NCBI RefSeq assembly: GCF_904846695.1 | Contig: NZ_CAJHBR010000010.1 | Coordinates: 47,894-111,893 of the forward strand | Direction of reading: 5' to 3' | Source of the DNA: Psychrobacter urativorans | GTDB taxonomy: Bacteria; Pseudomonadota; Gammaproteobacteria; Pseudomonadales; Moraxellaceae | DNA: 64,000 nucleotides | Shown: piece after piece, positions 36,936 to 47,090 of the stretch | How positions within the stretch are numbered: the first letter of the stretch is position 1 | Layout of the letters: every line of letters starts with the position of its first letter | Notes under the pieces: generated by a model | Told to the model about the DNA's origin: nothing | What the model saw: the letters and a program-made list of their open reading frames with translations, nothing else | The model's database searches: none | Translations under genes and position numbers: made by a program

Positions 36936-38030
36936 CTACGATTCGCTAGGGGCACGTAACAGTAACCATAAAAACACTAAGGTACCTACTACTCCAAACA
37001 CAGTCGCCACTGGTACTTCGAATGGATAGCGGATAGATCGGCCGATGATATCGCAGAGCAATACTGCTGATGCTCCAAGCAAAGCTACGGCTGGCAAGCT
37101 ACGACGTAATTTATCACCCATGATGCGGCTGACGATATTAGGCACCACTAGACCAATAAATGGAATTACCCCAACGGTGACTACTACTACAGCGCTCATC
37201 ATCGCTACCATAGCCACACCGATCCAAGTCACTTGGCGCTTACTGATCCCCAAGTTCAAGGCGATATTATCACCTAAGCCTACGATAGTGAGCTTATCGG
37301 CAATGATATAAGCAATGACACATAGACCACCCGTCAGCCATAACAGCTCGTAACGACCAGCTAGCACACTAGAAAAATCACCAAATTGCCAAACGCTGAG
37401 CATCTGCAAAGTCTCAGTCTGATAAGCAATAAAAGTGGTGGCTGCATCGATGATGCCGCCAAATACAATACCAATAAGGGGAATCATCAAAAAGTCAGTA
37501 GGGGGAATGCGTTGAATCAGCAGCATAAATATCATCATGCCAATGACCGCAGCGATGGTCGCTACACTCATCTTGACAATAAGGGCGCTGGCGGGAAACA
37601 GTAAACTGACTATTAATAGTCCGAGGGCAGCGCTTTGAGTGGCGCCAACCATAGAAGGCTCGACAAAACGGTTTTTTAGTACCACTTGAATAATCATGCC
37701 AGCCACGGCCATTGCTATACCAGTTAGAATAATAGCGATAGTACGTGGCAGACGGCTAACGAGCATCAGGGAGCTGTCGGCATTAGCATTATGATTGATT
37801 AGGCTTTTTAGTATGCCTGACCACGAAAAGTCTGCGACACCGATAGACAGACTCAGTAATATCAATAAGGTCATTATCAAAAAACTAGCGCTATTTATTG
37901 CCCAAGGTGGCAAGGCCGCTTTACGTTTTTGACCGTTACTATTATCGTAACCCGAACGCCACGAGGAGGTGGCACTCAAGCCAGTAGTATTGTTAAGCTT
38001 ACTATTATGACGAGTAGAGAATAATGACAT
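36936..38030 (-). CDS. Iron-siderophore ABC transporter permease 1 (FecCD family)
   Basis: 364 residues with a 45-residue polar N-terminus followed by about nine membrane helices. The conserved LPRTIAIILTGIAMAVAGMIIQVVLKNRFVEPSMVGATQSAALG and the later PFIGLVVPNIVSRIMG are typical of the FecCD family and closer to the first permease of CeuB/YclN type pairs. It is encoded 79 bp after the binding-protein gene and 177 bp before the second permease, with no terminator between, which suggests one operon. Confidence 0.9.
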   Translation of the reverse strand: MSLFSTRHNSKLNNTTGLSATSSWRSGYDNSNGQKRKAALPPWAINSASFLIMTLLILLSLSIGVADFSWSGILKSLINHNANADSSLMLVSRLPRTIAIILTGIAMAVAGMIIQVVLKNRFVEPSMVGATQSAALGLLIVSLLFPASALIVKMSVATIAAVIGMMIFMLLIQRIPPTDFLMIPLIGIVFGGIIDAATTFIAYQTETLQMLSVWQFGDFSSVLAGRYELLWLTGGLCVIAYIIADKLTIVGLGDNIALNLGISKRQVTWIGVAMVAMMSAVVVVTVGVIPFIGLVVPNIVSRIMGDKLRRSLPAVALLGASAVLLCDIIGRSIRYPFEVPVATVFGVVGTLVFLWLLLRAPSES

Positions 38031-38109
38031 AGCTATTTATGGCCCACAGCATGGATTTGGATGGCTATTAATTTACGTTGGAAAAGACATTTTTTCGCGC
38101 AACTCACCA

Positions 38110-39162
38110 CTACTTAGTACTAGTAAAAGCCGTTTTAATAGCTGTCAAATCTTGCATCCATTGGTTATAACCACCGAATGCTAAGTAAGAATCTGGGCTT
38201 AAATAGACCACTTGATTCTTGCTCCATGCCGTTGTTTGAGCGACTAAAGGATTATCTAGTACGGCTTTGGCACCTACGCTATCCTCGCCAATAGCAGCGC
38301 TACGATCTATTACAAATAACCAGTCAGGATTCACTTTTTGTAAATATTCAAAAGATACGGGCTGGCCATGACGGGCATCAGCTATTTGATTGTCAGCCAT
38401 AGGCACGCCAAGGACACTATGAATAAAGCCAAAGCGCGACTTATCGCCATAAACGGATAGTTTATTACCGTTGACCATAACTACTAAGCCAGTACCTTTA
38501 TCTTTACTTAAGGTTTGTGTTTGCTTGATAAGGCCATCGATATTTTGCTGTAGTTTTAGGGCTTGATCGCTTTTACCAAATAGAGCACCCAAATCATGTA
38601 AGCGTTGTTTGCTTGATTGATAGATGTTGGCAGTATCAATACTCATATCTAAGGTTGGCGCAATACTCGATAGCTCATTATATTTTTCCGCCATACGCGA
38701 GCCAATTAAGATAGCTTGCGGCTGCATGGCATTCAACGCTTCTAAATCAGGCTCAAAGACCGTACCCATCTCTTTGGGGTCTGGCTGGACTTTTGATTGT
38801 AGATTATCCAAGTGTAGACCACTCGGCTTACCATCGATTGCTACTTCTAGCGCGGCCAAATCTTGCATCAAGGTCATGTCATAGACCACGATAGGCGAAG
38901 GATTAATTGGCAGGCTTACTTTGCCTTTAACGGTATCAACATCGATAGTAGTCACGGCAACCGCATCATTAGTAGTACTATTCGAGCTCGCATCAGCACT
39001 ATTATTTTCTTTTTTAGTGTCGTCCTGAGTCGTATCCGCTGATGAGCATCCCGCTAAACTGATACTAAGCATCAGTGCCGTGGTCATAGCGGCTAATAGA
39101 GGGCGTTTAGATAGAGGTTTTTTGGCGGTAGTATTGGGATTGTAGGCAGTAATAACAGACAT
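38110..39162 (-). CDS. Siderophore-binding lipoprotein (CeuE/YclQ-like)
   Basis: 350 residues from ATG 39162. A longer frame back to 39342 is an artefact of a 15-bp repeat array in the leader that translates as Leu/Val-rich sequence. The N-terminus MSVITAYNPNT…LMLSISLAGCSS is a lipoprotein signal with Cys about 40. Mature motifs include PIVVYDMTLMQDLAALEV, MGTVFEPDLEALNAMQPQAILIG, SVYGDKSRFGFIHSVLGVP and GQPVSFEYLQKVNPDWLFVIDR, which match the CeuE/YclQ group that binds catecholate siderophores such as enterobactin breakdown products or petrobactin. First gene of the ABC set. Confidence 0.88.
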   Translation of the reverse strand: MSVITAYNPNTTAKKPLSKRPLLAAMTTALMLSISLAGCSSADTTQDDTKKENNSADASSNSTTNDAVAVTTIDVDTVKGKVSLPINPSPIVVYDMTLMQDLAALEVAIDGKPSGLHLDNLQSKVQPDPKEMGTVFEPDLEALNAMQPQAILIGSRMAEKYNELSSIAPTLDMSIDTANIYQSSKQRLHDLGALFGKSDQALKLQQNIDGLIKQTQTLSKDKGTGLVVMVNGNKLSVYGDKSRFGFIHSVLGVPMADNQIADARHGQPVSFEYLQKVNPDWLFVIDRSAAIGEDSVGAKAVLDNPLVAQTTAWSKNQVVYLSPDSYLAFGGYNQWMQDLTAIKTAFTSTK

Positions 39163-39280
39163 AAGGAACTCGGTATATCGTGGTTTATGATCAGCATCTA
39201 ACAAGCTACTGGTCAGAGTAAAAAGAAAAAAGAGCCTGCTTAGCGCTATAGAGAAGGGCGCTAAAACAATGCTCGATGAT

Positions 39281-39370
39281 ACTAAAGTTAATAGTACTAA
39301 GTTTAATAGGACTAAGGTTAATAATGCTAAAGTTAATAGCACTAAAATTAATAGCGTTAAAGTTCATTAT
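39281..39370. repeat. 15-bp tandem repeat in the leader of the siderophore-binding gene
   Basis: Five clear units of the type ACTAAAGTTAATAGT begin at 39281, 39296, 39311, 39326 and 39341, and a diverged sixth at 39356. It lies about 120-200 bp upstream of the gene's ATG, between it and the Fur-like sites. Confidence 0.93.
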
Positions 39371-39460
39371 AGAGGCGGTTTATTTACTATAAAACCTTAG
39401 CTAGATAATCACTTATTAAGGAGTAATGATAAAGCAAATAAGAATACTTATCAACAAAAA

Positions 39461-39475
39461 CGATAATGGTTATTA
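39461..39475. promoter_or_regulatory. Fur-box-like sequence, side of the siderophore transporter
   Basis: CGATAATGGTTATTA matches the Fur core TGATAATNATTATCA at 11 of 14 positions. It lies about 300 bp upstream of the binding-protein ATG. Confidence 0.5.
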
Positions 39476-39575
39476 TTAACAGACTAGCTATAGACCGCTA
39501 TAGCCTCTTAAAACAGTAGGAGAGTAGTAGTAAATAGCAGCTAACAGCAGCAGTCAATAAACTTATTATATTTAT

Positions 39576-39590
39576 TGATAATGGTTATCG
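39576..39590. promoter_or_regulatory. Fur-box-like sequence before tonB
   Basis: TGATAATGGTTATCG matches the Fur core at 12 of 14 informative positions and is 57 bp before the tonB start. Confidence 0.65.
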
Positions 39591-39646
39591 TTTGTATTAC
39601 TATGCTATTTTTAATTCACTGTAATTTAGTTAATGGTTAAGGTGTT

Positions 39647-40693
39647 ATGGCCTCAACAAATCCCAATACATCATCGCTCAAGCTGATAGTGGCTGCTATC
39701 GGCATAGTAGTAATACTACACCTGTTAACCGCTATGGCATTGGTGATGATAAATCCACCTACGCCTATTACTGTGCCACCCAAAGCTTTGCCTCCTATCG
39801 AAATACAGCTACTACCGCCACCTGTCGAAATTGAACCACTAAAGATTGACAGCATAGAAATAGCGCAACCAGAGCCCGTATTACAGGTTAAAGCTCAGCC
39901 TAAAGTCAAACCTGTCGCTGCTGCTAAGCCACAAGTTGTTAAAAAAGCTATCGAGAAAATCAAACCTGCTAGCAAAAAAGTAATAATAGCACCGGTAACC
40001 CAAGAAAAGACTGAACCCAATGAGCCTAAGCTGCCTATAGCTAAGACGGCAAAACAAGCGCCTGCTGCTGCAAAGCCAGTCAATGAACAACCGTTAGATA
40101 TCGTTACTAAGAGTAGGATATCTACAGCAAGCGCCGATGCTAAACGAGCACAAGATATAGCAGATGCTAAGGCAGTTGCTGATAGTAAAAGAGCACAAGA
40201 TATAGCTGATGCCAAGGCAGTTGCTGATAGTAAACGAGCACAAGATATAGCTGATGCTAAAGCAGTTGCTGATAGTAAACGAGCACAAGATATAGCTGAT
40301 GCTAAGGCAGCTGCTGATAGTAAAAGAGCAAAAGATATAGCAGATGCTAAGGCAGCTGCAAAAGCTCAGGCTAAAATTGAGGCCGCTAACAACGAGCCTA
40401 TGAGCTTTACTGCTGGTAACGCCGATTGGGCAGGATCGCCGCCTAACTTTAGTTTTCCTTCTCGTGCTGAAAGAGGCGCTAGATCAGGGGATAGCTTTAC
40501 CGTAGGACTATTATTCCGTGTCAACAAACAAGGTGGCATCGAAAGCGTAAAAGTGGCGAGTTCCTCGGGCAATGCTTTGTTAGATAAAACCGCAGTACAA
40601 CAAGCAGGCAAAGGGAAATTTAAACCTTTTACTAAAGATGGTATGCCAAGAGTTGGTAACGTGACTTTATCAGTTACTTATAAAATGCCTTAA
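39647..40693 (+). CDS. tonB: Energy transducer TonB with repeat-bearing spacer
   Basis: 348 residues. A single N-terminal membrane anchor at about 12-34 (LIVAAIGIVVILHLLTAMALVMI) is followed by a Pro/Lys/Ala-rich periplasmic spacer (35-160). Five nearly identical 15-residue units of the type ADSKRAQDIADAKAV then follow (about 164-238). The C-terminal domain (GLLFRVNKQGGIESVKVASSSGNALLDKTAV…FKPFTKDGMP…LSVTYKM) is the TonB fold that contacts receptor TonB boxes. The repeats should form a charged helix and lengthen the spacer. It heads a tonB-exbB-exbD set and has a Fur-like site upstream. An AAGGTGTT ribosome site is present. Confidence 0.93.
   Translation: MASTNPNTSSLKLIVAAIGIVVILHLLTAMALVMINPPTPITVPPKALPPIEIQLLPPPVEIEPLKIDSIEIAQPEPVLQVKAQPKVKPVAAAKPQVVKKAIEKIKPASKKVIIAPVTQEKTEPNEPKLPIAKTAKQAPAAAKPVNEQPLDIVTKSRISTASADAKRAQDIADAKAVADSKRAQDIADAKAVADSKRAQDIADAKAVADSKRAQDIADAKAAADSKRAKDIADAKAAAKAQAKIEAANNEPMSFTAGNADWAGSPPNFSFPSRAERGARSGDSFTVGLLFRVNKQGGIESVKVASSSGNALLDKTAVQQAGKGKFKPFTKDGMPRVGNVTLSVTYKMP
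40136..40360 (+). repeat. Five 45-bp in-frame repeats inside tonB
   Basis: Units start at 40136, 40181, 40226, 40271 and 40316, each GATAGTAAACGAGCACAAGA-like and encoding 15 residues. Copies differ by a few mainly silent bases. Copy number is likely to vary between strains. Confidence 0.95.
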
Positions 40694-40740
40694 TAATCAA
40701 TAATCAATAACGTCTATAAAACACAACTAAGGGGTCTGAA

Positions 40741-41406
40741 ATGGACTTTGCAAACTACTGGCAATACAGTGATATAGTTACTAAGAGTCTATTTTTCTTA
40801 TTACTAGCTTTATCTGTCATCTCTTGGGTAACAGGTATCGTGCGAGTGATTCAAAGCCGTAAGATGTCGATAAGCGTTGCTGATGATTTGACTCAAAAGA
40901 TCCAAGCAAAACATCCTGAATTAGCTGGGGCTGATGCTGCAACACGTCGATTGGTGATTGAGCAAGCACTGCTAAAATATATCGGTCGTTATCGTTATAA
41001 TAGTGAGCGCGGCTTGCCTATCTTAGGTACTACTGTGGCGATTGCCCCATTCATCGGTCTGTTCGGTACAGTATGGGGTATCTTCCATGCGCTGCACAAT
41101 ATCGGTGCGACGGGTCAAGCAGGATTGGGACAAGTAGCAGGGCCGATTGGCGAAGCACTCATTATGACAGGTTTAGGTATTGCCGTGGCTATCCCAGCAG
41201 TAGTGTTTTATAACCTTGCAGTACGTGTCAATCGCCGCATTATGTATCATGCTAATGATAGAGCTCATGATTTACTTTCTGAATCAGTTGTTGGAGTCAC
41301 TATACCTTCTACGCCTCATTCTATACGTACTGAAACAGCAGTAAAGTCAGCTCCTGCACAAACAGTAGAAACCAATAATCAGTATCGCAATGCTTCTAGC
41401 TCATAG
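40741..41406 (+). CDS. exbB: Biopolymer transport protein ExbB
   Basis: 221 residues with three membrane segments: about 15-38, 100-125 and 135-165. The MotA/TolQ/ExbB core is clear: GLPILGTTVAIAPFIGLFGTVWGIFHAL and GPIGEALIMTGLGIAVAIPAVVFYNL. With ExbD it forms the proton channel that energises TonB. It starts 47 bp after tonB with an AAGGGGTCTGA ribosome site. The C-terminal 45 residues are polar and variable. Confidence 0.94.
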   Translation: MDFANYWQYSDIVTKSLFFLLLALSVISWVTGIVRVIQSRKMSISVADDLTQKIQAKHPELAGADAATRRLVIEQALLKYIGRYRYNSERGLPILGTTVAIAPFIGLFGTVWGIFHALHNIGATGQAGLGQVAGPIGEALIMTGLGIAVAIPAVVFYNLAVRVNRRIMYHANDRAHDLLSESVVGVTIPSTPHSIRTETAVKSAPAQTVETNNQYRNASSS

Positions 41407-41465
41407 CAGCAGAAGTAATAACTGAAAATTAATTGAGATTACATTAAGAATATATCGAGAAAATT

Positions 41466-41867
41466 ATGGCCTTTCAACTAGGTAATGATGACGTACAGAG
41501 TATGAATGAGATGAACCTCATTCCGCTGATTGACGTTATGCTAGTGTTGATGATTATCTTCTTATTGACTGCTACCGTACTGAATCCAACAGTACCTTTA
41601 GACTTACCTAAGACTAATGCGGCATTGAATGAGCAACCAGCAGAAGCTATTCAAATTAGCATAGACAAAGATGCTGGTATATTTTGGGACAGTGATCCGA
41701 TTAGTATGGCAGAGTTACAGGTTCGGCTACAGCAAGAGGCGAATACCGGTAAAGACCCTTCGCTGCAACTGCGCGCTGACAAGCAAAGTAAGTACGATAG
41801 CGTCGCGCAAGTATTGGCCGCCGCTAGTCAGGCGGGTCTGACTAAGATAGCTTTTGTGAATGAATAG
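41466..41867 (+). CDS. exbD: Biopolymer transport protein ExbD
   Basis: 133 residues. The N-terminal MNEMNLIPLIDVMLVLMIIFLLTA contains the single membrane helix with its essential Asp (PLIDVMLV). The periplasmic domain follows with QISIDKDAGIFWD and QLRADKQSKYDSVAQVLAAASQAGLTKIAFV, standard for ExbD. It completes the TonB energy complex and is the last gene of the set, 59 bp after exbB. Confidence 0.95.
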   Translation: MAFQLGNDDVQSMNEMNLIPLIDVMLVLMIIFLLTATVLNPTVPLDLPKTNAALNEQPAEAIQISIDKDAGIFWDSDPISMAELQVRLQQEANTGKDPSLQLRADKQSKYDSVAQVLAAASQAGLTKIAFVNE

Positions 41868-42237
41868 TAGATGATGGCGGTTGGTTTTTAATTATTAGGT
41901 TTGAAACCTACTAAGTCAGCATTGGTATTGAAAGCCAGCAACTAACTTTTAGAGCAGTGAGATCCTAAGTCAAACTAAACTTGTCTTATATTTATTGCAC
42001 TAAGCTTAGTGTGCTTACTACATCATGCCCACTACAGCATACTCACTACACTAAGCTAAATGAGCAGTTAGCAGCAGTCAGAAAAACAGCCCAGTGATAT
42101 ATATTAGTAGCGCAATTAGTAAAAATATAGCTAGGATAATAAGAAAAATAAATAAAATAATAGCAATCTTCTCCAACCTCGCTGGGTTCACCTTGCGAGG
42201 CTTTCTTTATCTTATTTACCGATATTTGTATAAAGTG
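41868..42237. other. Non-coding region after exbD
   Basis: No gene is supported. The only structure is a 6-bp GC stem at 42177-42200 (CCTCGC/GCGAGG) followed by CTTTCTTT, a possible terminator for plus-strand transcription. Confidence 0.4.
42177..42209 (+). terminator. Possible terminator after tonB-exbB-exbD
   Basis: CCTCGC and GCGAGG pair around a 12-base loop and are followed by a T-rich stretch. It is 310 bp after exbD, so the assignment is tentative. Confidence 0.45.
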
Positions 42238-42783
42238 TTACCAGCCATAACCAAATGGCGCATACCCATAGCGACTATAACCTAGACGATTACCGTAACC
42301 GAAAGGGTAAGGTGAACGCAAATAATCTAGGTCACGTTGACGAATGTAATAGTAGCGTCCTTGCGCATAAGCCTCTTCTAGCTTATCGATGCCCTCGAGT
42401 GGACAAACAGGTTGCCAGCTATAGCCTTCACGGCCTATCTTATAGGCATTCAGCTCAGTACAGTATTGCTTTAACCCTCGCTGACGACCTTGTTCCCATA
42501 AGATGCGATCAGGAGTGGCGCCGGCCACATTAGCGCAGCTATTAGTATAGTGACCGAAGTAAGCCCCCGAGCGACCGTTGACCCCATCGGCATAGCCTAC
42601 TTGCTGCCAATTGCTGGCCTGACATTGCTGTGGAGTTAAGCTTTGGGTAGTGGCGCAGCCTGACAAAGACAACAGGCCAGCACTCGCTATTACTAAGGCC
42701 ACATTTGATTTGGTGATAGTAGAGGCTGCATATTGAGTCAATAGGGGCTTTAGGGTAGCTACTATAGTAAGAAAATAAGACAT
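42238..42783 (-). CDS. DUF2799 lipoprotein
   Basis: 181 residues. A long N-terminal segment ends in the lipobox LSGC (about residue 43). The mature domain begins LTPQQCQASNWQQVGYADGVNGRSGAYFGHYTNSCA and continues GRQRGLKQYCTELNAYKIGREG, which is the DUF2799 pattern with conserved cysteines. The C-terminal 35 residues are rich in Tyr, Gly, Pro and Arg, suggesting a surface-exposed tail. The function of the family is unknown. An internal start that would shorten the signal is possible. Confidence 0.8.
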   Translation of the reverse strand: MSYFLTIVATLKPLLTQYAASTITKSNVALVIASAGLLSLSGCATTQSLTPQQCQASNWQQVGYADGVNGRSGAYFGHYTNSCANVAGATPDRILWEQGRQRGLKQYCTELNAYKIGREGYSWQPVCPLEGIDKLEEAYAQGRYYYIRQRDLDYLRSPYPFGYGNRLGYSRYGYAPFGYGW

Positions 42784-43291
42784 AATAAACCTCCGCAGCT
42801 TTGAAATTATCGTTTATCATAGCATTTTTTTATCAAAGCAACTTTTTGTATATTGTTATTATAGTAGTTATTAGCTTGGATAGTTGTGTTGTTAAGCTAT
42901 TGATATAGTAGTCAAAAAAATAGCTTAATTATTTTAAAGATCAGTACTATAGAGCTTCTAGTGGCTGAGTGAACTTCAAGTAGAGCTTGATTTCTATTAG
43001 TTCGTACTCATTATGGGTAGCTATAGATAAGGGTTTTTTATATAACTAGTGAGGTTGGTGGCGGCATTAATAGCCAAATCAGTGCTTGTGTCAGTGCTTA
43101 CATTAATAGCTACCTTAGTATTTGTAATAGACTAAGTTTCTGTAGCTATAGCGAGTATTAATAGTTATCACGAGTACTAATAGCTATAGTGCTATCAGAA
43201 AATAGCTAAATAAATAAGTTTCTATAACCGTCGCTAGTATCGATATGTTGTTGTTTTAGTTCACCCTAATCCGTCAAAAGGCTAAGTTATC
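42784..43291. other. Non-coding region of about 500 bp
   Basis: AT-rich with repeated short words such as AATAGCTA. It must contain promoters for the divergent genes at its ends. No specific site was identified. Confidence 0.35.
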
Positions 43292-43951
43292 ATGGGAATG
43301 TGGATTGCCATTGCTATTGTACTCTTCGTATTAGGGAGTATGATGGCGCTCAAACCCAGCGCTATTGATCAGCGTTTGGATAAGCTGCGTATGACTGCGC
43401 GACGTTTGCAGCTCAACCCTAAGTTAGTTGCTTGTCCGGATTGGGTCAGGGGCAAAGACAATGAGTATGGCCGAGGTATGTTAGGGCAGTATGGTGTGGT
43501 GCTAGATAACTTACAGCTGCCGCTAACGCGCTATCACGCTATCGATGGTCAGTGGCGTCCAGATACTAGTACTGATGCGCTGAGTAATCAACCCGCTAGT
43601 GAGTTGAATACGTATACAATTTTTCAACCGTCCAACAGGTCAAAAAAGCCGAAGCCAGAAGCGAATTTTAACTTAGATAAGACGGCGCTGGCGTTACCAG
43701 ATACCATTGAGCCGTTTGTTAAAGCATTGCTGATTAAAGCTAATAGCGTCGTTATTTATTGGGAAGATATCGCCTATGTGCGCCCTATGACTAACCCGAG
43801 CTATAAAGCAGCTGCTATTGAGCCTGACTTGTTAGCGCTAAAAGCTCAGCTTGAGAAGTGGGCGTTGCAGATGCAAATTCTGTCAAGCAGTGCTACAAAT
43901 AACCCAGCTATAAATAATGATGACGCAGTAACTAACTTGACTAGTTTATAA
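43292..43951 (+). CDS. Single-pass membrane protein of unknown function
   Basis: 219 residues. An N-terminal helix (about 3-20, MWIAIAIVLFVLGSMMALKP) anchors a cytoplasmic or periplasmic domain. The following RLDKLRMTARRLQLNPKLVACPDWVRGKDNEYG and VVIYWEDIAYVRPMTNP look conserved rather than random, but no family was recognised. The C-terminus is low complexity (Asn, Asp, Ser). It lies upstream of topA on the same strand, 416 bp away. Start is the first ATG; an AAAGGCTAAG ribosome site is present. Confidence 0.6.
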   Translation: MGMWIAIAIVLFVLGSMMALKPSAIDQRLDKLRMTARRLQLNPKLVACPDWVRGKDNEYGRGMLGQYGVVLDNLQLPLTRYHAIDGQWRPDTSTDALSNQPASELNTYTIFQPSNRSKKPKPEANFNLDKTALALPDTIEPFVKALLIKANSVVIYWEDIAYVRPMTNPSYKAAAIEPDLLALKAQLEKWALQMQILSSSATNNPAINNDDAVTNLTSL

Positions 43952-44367
43952 ACAAAAGCTATTAGCTATCAGTAGTTTCTAGTTTTGAAAGTTGAACAGG
44001 CTCTAACCATAGATCAGATTATTTATTGACTCCCATTTTATTCAGATAGAGTATGCTCAGCTAAGTGTTTTTAGCTAAAGTTGTATTATTTACAGTTGAC
44101 AGCTTGACGTATAGAAGTGTAACGTCTTGCTAAGTTTATTGCTGTTTGGTAATTATATCGTAGCTATTGGTTCATTATTTAGCAATGATTACTGGACTGT
44201 TCTATGGTTTATTACCTTTTTGTGAGTAGCTGTAGTGCTTGCCTGATCAGATATTTAACGGTACAAACGTTTAGTTGATACCAAGTGCAGTCAAAAATGC
44301 TTAATTAAAAATGCTTAGCTACTAACTTATACCTCCTTTTATTCCCTATATTATGGTGTAGTCAAAT
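43952..44367. other. Leader region of topA
   Basis: About 400 bp with no ORF. It must hold the topA promoter. No terminator or operator was recognised. Confidence 0.35.
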
Positions 44368-47061
44368 ATGGCCAAAACCGCAACCAAAAAAAGCGCTACC
44401 TCATCTACTGCTACTAAAGCGGCTGCTAAAACTGTGACTAAAACTAGCAAAAATCCTAATAAAAGTAAGTCTTTGGTCATTGTCGAATCACCAGCTAAGG
44501 CAAAAACGATTAATAAGTATTTGGGCGATGACTTTATTGTCCGCTCAAGTATTGGCCACATCCGTGACTTACCAGTAGGGGCTAGTAAAGGCGCAAAAAA
44601 AGCTGCTACTAATAAAGATGAAACCTTATCAAAAGAAGAAAAAACCCAGCAAGCACTAGTGCGACGGATGGGCGTTGATCCTGAACATGATTGGGCGGCA
44701 GTCTATGAAGTATTACCGAATAAAACCAAGGTTATCAAAGAGCTAAAAGCCTTAGCCAAAGACGCTGACAAGATCTATCTAGCAACGGATATGGATAGGG
44801 AAGGAGAGGCTATCGCTTGGCATCTCAAAGAAGTCATCGGCGGCGCTGATAGTAAGTATGAGCGTGTAGTATTCAACGAAATTACCAAAAATGCTATTCA
44901 AAATGCTTTTAAGCAACCCTCAAAACTCGATATCGATCGCGTCAATGCGCAACAAGCACGACGTTTTCTAGATCGCGTAGTGGGCTTTATGGTCTCGCCT
45001 ATTCTTTGGCAAAAGGTTGCTCGTGGTCTATCAGCAGGGCGAGTACAGTCAGTAGCTATGCGTCTAGTGGTTGAGCGTGAGCACGAGATTCGTGCTTTTA
45101 TTCCTGAGGAATATTGGCAGATTCACGCTGACACTCATATAGCCGATGCTAAGAAAAACGCTGAGCAAGTAGCTATACGTTTAGAAGCTACTAAGCAAGC
45201 CGGTAAGACGCTAAAGCTGGTTAATAAAGAACAGACCGATAAAGTATTGGCCGTGCTAAATACGGCCGATTACATAGTCAAAGAGCGCGAAGAGAAACCA
45301 ACTCAGTCACGACCAAGTGCCCCATTTATCACTTCAACTTTGCAGCAAGCCGCTAGTACTCGCTTAGGATTCTCCGTCAAAAAGACTATGATTTTGGCAC
45401 AGCGTCTCTATGAAGCAGGTCATATCACTTATATGCGTACTGACTCAACCTTCTTATCGGGTGATGCGTTAGCTGCAGCACGTAGCTATATCGAAGACAG
45501 CTATGGCGCTAAATATGTGCCTGAAAAGCCTAACTTTTATGGCAATAAGCAAAACGCCCAAGAAGCGCATGAGGCGATTCGTCCTTCTAACGTCAATATG
45601 AAATCCACTCAGCTCAAAGGCGTGGAGCGCGATGCTATTCGACTCTATGAGCTAATTTGGCGACAGTTTGTGGCTTGTCAGATGACAGCAGCGAAGTATC
45701 TATCTGTCAACTTGTTCGTGGCAGCAGCAGATGTTGAGCTAAAAGCTCGTGGTCGTACTATGGTTTTCGATGGCTATACGCGAGTGTTATCTCCAGCCAA
45801 AGCGGATGATACATTACTACCTGATGTCAAAACAGGCGATATATTAATCTTAGACCAGCTTGATCCAAGCCAACACTTCACTAAGCCGGCACCTCGTTTT
45901 ACGGAAGCGAGTCTGGTTAAAGAGCTGGAGAAAAAAGGCATCGGTCGACCTTCTACTTACGCCTCTATCATCTCCACTATTCAAGATCGAGGCTATGTCA
46001 AACTTGAGAATAAGCGTCTATTCGCTGAAAAAATGGGCGATATTGTCACTGATAGACTGATAGCCAGTTTTCCAGACTTGATGGATTATACTTTTACCGC
46101 AGCGCTCGAAGATAAGCTTGATCATGTGGCAGATGGAGAGCGTGATTGGAAAGATGTACTTGATAACTTCTATGGCGACTTTAAAAAGAAAGTCGAACAT
46201 GCCAAAGATGCTGATGGTATGCGTCCCAATGACCCCACTGATGTACCCGATGTCCATTGCGATTTATGTGATCGTCCGATGCAACTGCGCACTGGCTCCA
46301 CGGGCGTATTTTTAGGCTGTACTGGCTATAACTTACCGCCTAAAGAGCGTTGTAAAGGCACCAAAAACTTGATGCCAGTTGAAGCTTTTGCCAATTTGGA
46401 TGATCCAGAAGGCAACGATGAAGCGGCTGAAGTCAGAGATTTAATGGAGAAAAAACGTTGCCCGAAATGTGCCACGGCTATGAACGGCTATATCGTTGAT
46501 GGTGGCCTAAAGCTTCATGTTTGTGGTAATAATCCCGATTGTGACGGCTATGTACTAGAAGAAGGTAAGTTTGAAGTTCCAGGCTCAGACTCGCCAACGA
46601 TTGATTGTAATAAGTGCGATGGCCAAATGGAACTTAAAACTGGCCGCTTTGGACCTTACTTTGCTTGTCAAAATTGTGATAATACGCGTAAGGTGCTTAA
46701 GACCGGTGAGCCGGCACCGCCACGTATGGATCCTATCGACATGCCAGAGCTCAAGTCGATTAAGCATGAGGATCACTTTATCTTGCGTGAAGGAGCAGCA
46801 GGCATGTTCCTAGCGGCTTCTAAGTTCCCTAAAGTACGCGAAACCCGACCACCAAAATTGGCGGAACTGCGTGAGATTAAAGATAAGATGGAAGATAAGT
46901 TCCAATATCTGTTCGAAGGGCCGGACGAAGATCCTGAGGGTAACCCAACTATTCTGCGCTGGTCACGCAAGAAAAAAGAGCAATATATTGGCTCAGAAAA
47001 AAATGGCAAAGCCTCACGTTGGGGATTATTCTGGCGTAAGGGTGAGTGGGTAGAGGAGTAG
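44368..47061 (+). CDS. topA: DNA topoisomerase I
   Basis: 897 residues, in the usual range. A Lys/Ala/Thr-rich N-terminal tail of about 32 residues precedes the Toprim domain ([19 protein letters not shown], then [16 protein letters not shown]). The catalytic tyrosine is in ITYMRTDS at about 355. [21 protein letters not shown] is the conserved later block. Three to four C-terminal zinc-ribbon units follow ([45 protein letters not shown]). It relaxes negative supercoils during transcription. The basic tail is longer than in E. coli and may add DNA contact. Confidence 0.97.
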   Translation: MAKTATKKSATSSTATKAAAKTVTKTSKNPNKSKSLVIVESPAKAKTINKYLGDDFIVRSSIGHIRDLPVGASKGAKKAATNKDETLSKEEKTQQALVRRMGVDPEHDWAAVYEVLPNKTKVIKELKALAKDADKIYLATDMDREGEAIAWHLKEVIGGADSKYERVVFNEITKNAIQNAFKQPSKLDIDRVNAQQARRFLDRVVGFMVSPILWQKVARGLSAGRVQSVAMRLVVEREHEIRAFIPEEYWQIHADTHIADAKKNAEQVAIRLEATKQAGKTLKLVNKEQTDKVLAVLNTADYIVKEREEKPTQSRPSAPFITSTLQQAASTRLGFSVKKTMILAQRLYEAGHITYMRTDSTFLSGDALAAARSYIEDSYGAKYVPEKPNFYGNKQNAQEAHEAIRPSNVNMKSTQLKGVERDAIRLYELIWRQFVACQMTAAKYLSVNLFVAAADVELKARGRTMVFDGYTRVLSPAKADDTLLPDVKTGDILILDQLDPSQHFTKPAPRFTEASLVKELEKKGIGRPSTYASIISTIQDRGYVKLENKRLFAEKMGDIVTDRLIASFPDLMDYTFTAALEDKLDHVADGERDWKDVLDNFYGDFKKKVEHAKDADGMRPNDPTDVPDVHCDLCDRPMQLRTGSTGVFLGCTGYNLPPKERCKGTKNLMPVEAFANLDDPEGNDEAAEVRDLMEKKRCPKCATAMNGYIVDGGLKLHVCGNNPDCDGYVLEEGKFEVPGSDSPTIDCNKCDGQMELKTGRFGPYFACQNCDNTRKVLKTGEPAPPRMDPIDMPELKSIKHEDHFILREGAAGMFLAASKFPKVRETRPPKLAELREIKDKMEDKFQYLFEGPDEDPEGNPTILRWSRKKKEQYIGSEKNGKASRWGLFWRKGEWVEE

Positions 47062-47090
47062 AGCCCTCATTTACTTAATAAGCTATCAAT

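Noticed and set aside
39163..39342. 60-codon N-terminal extension of the siderophore-binding lipoprotein
   Set aside because: Encoded by a 15-bp repeat array; the downstream Met starts a normal lipoprotein signal.
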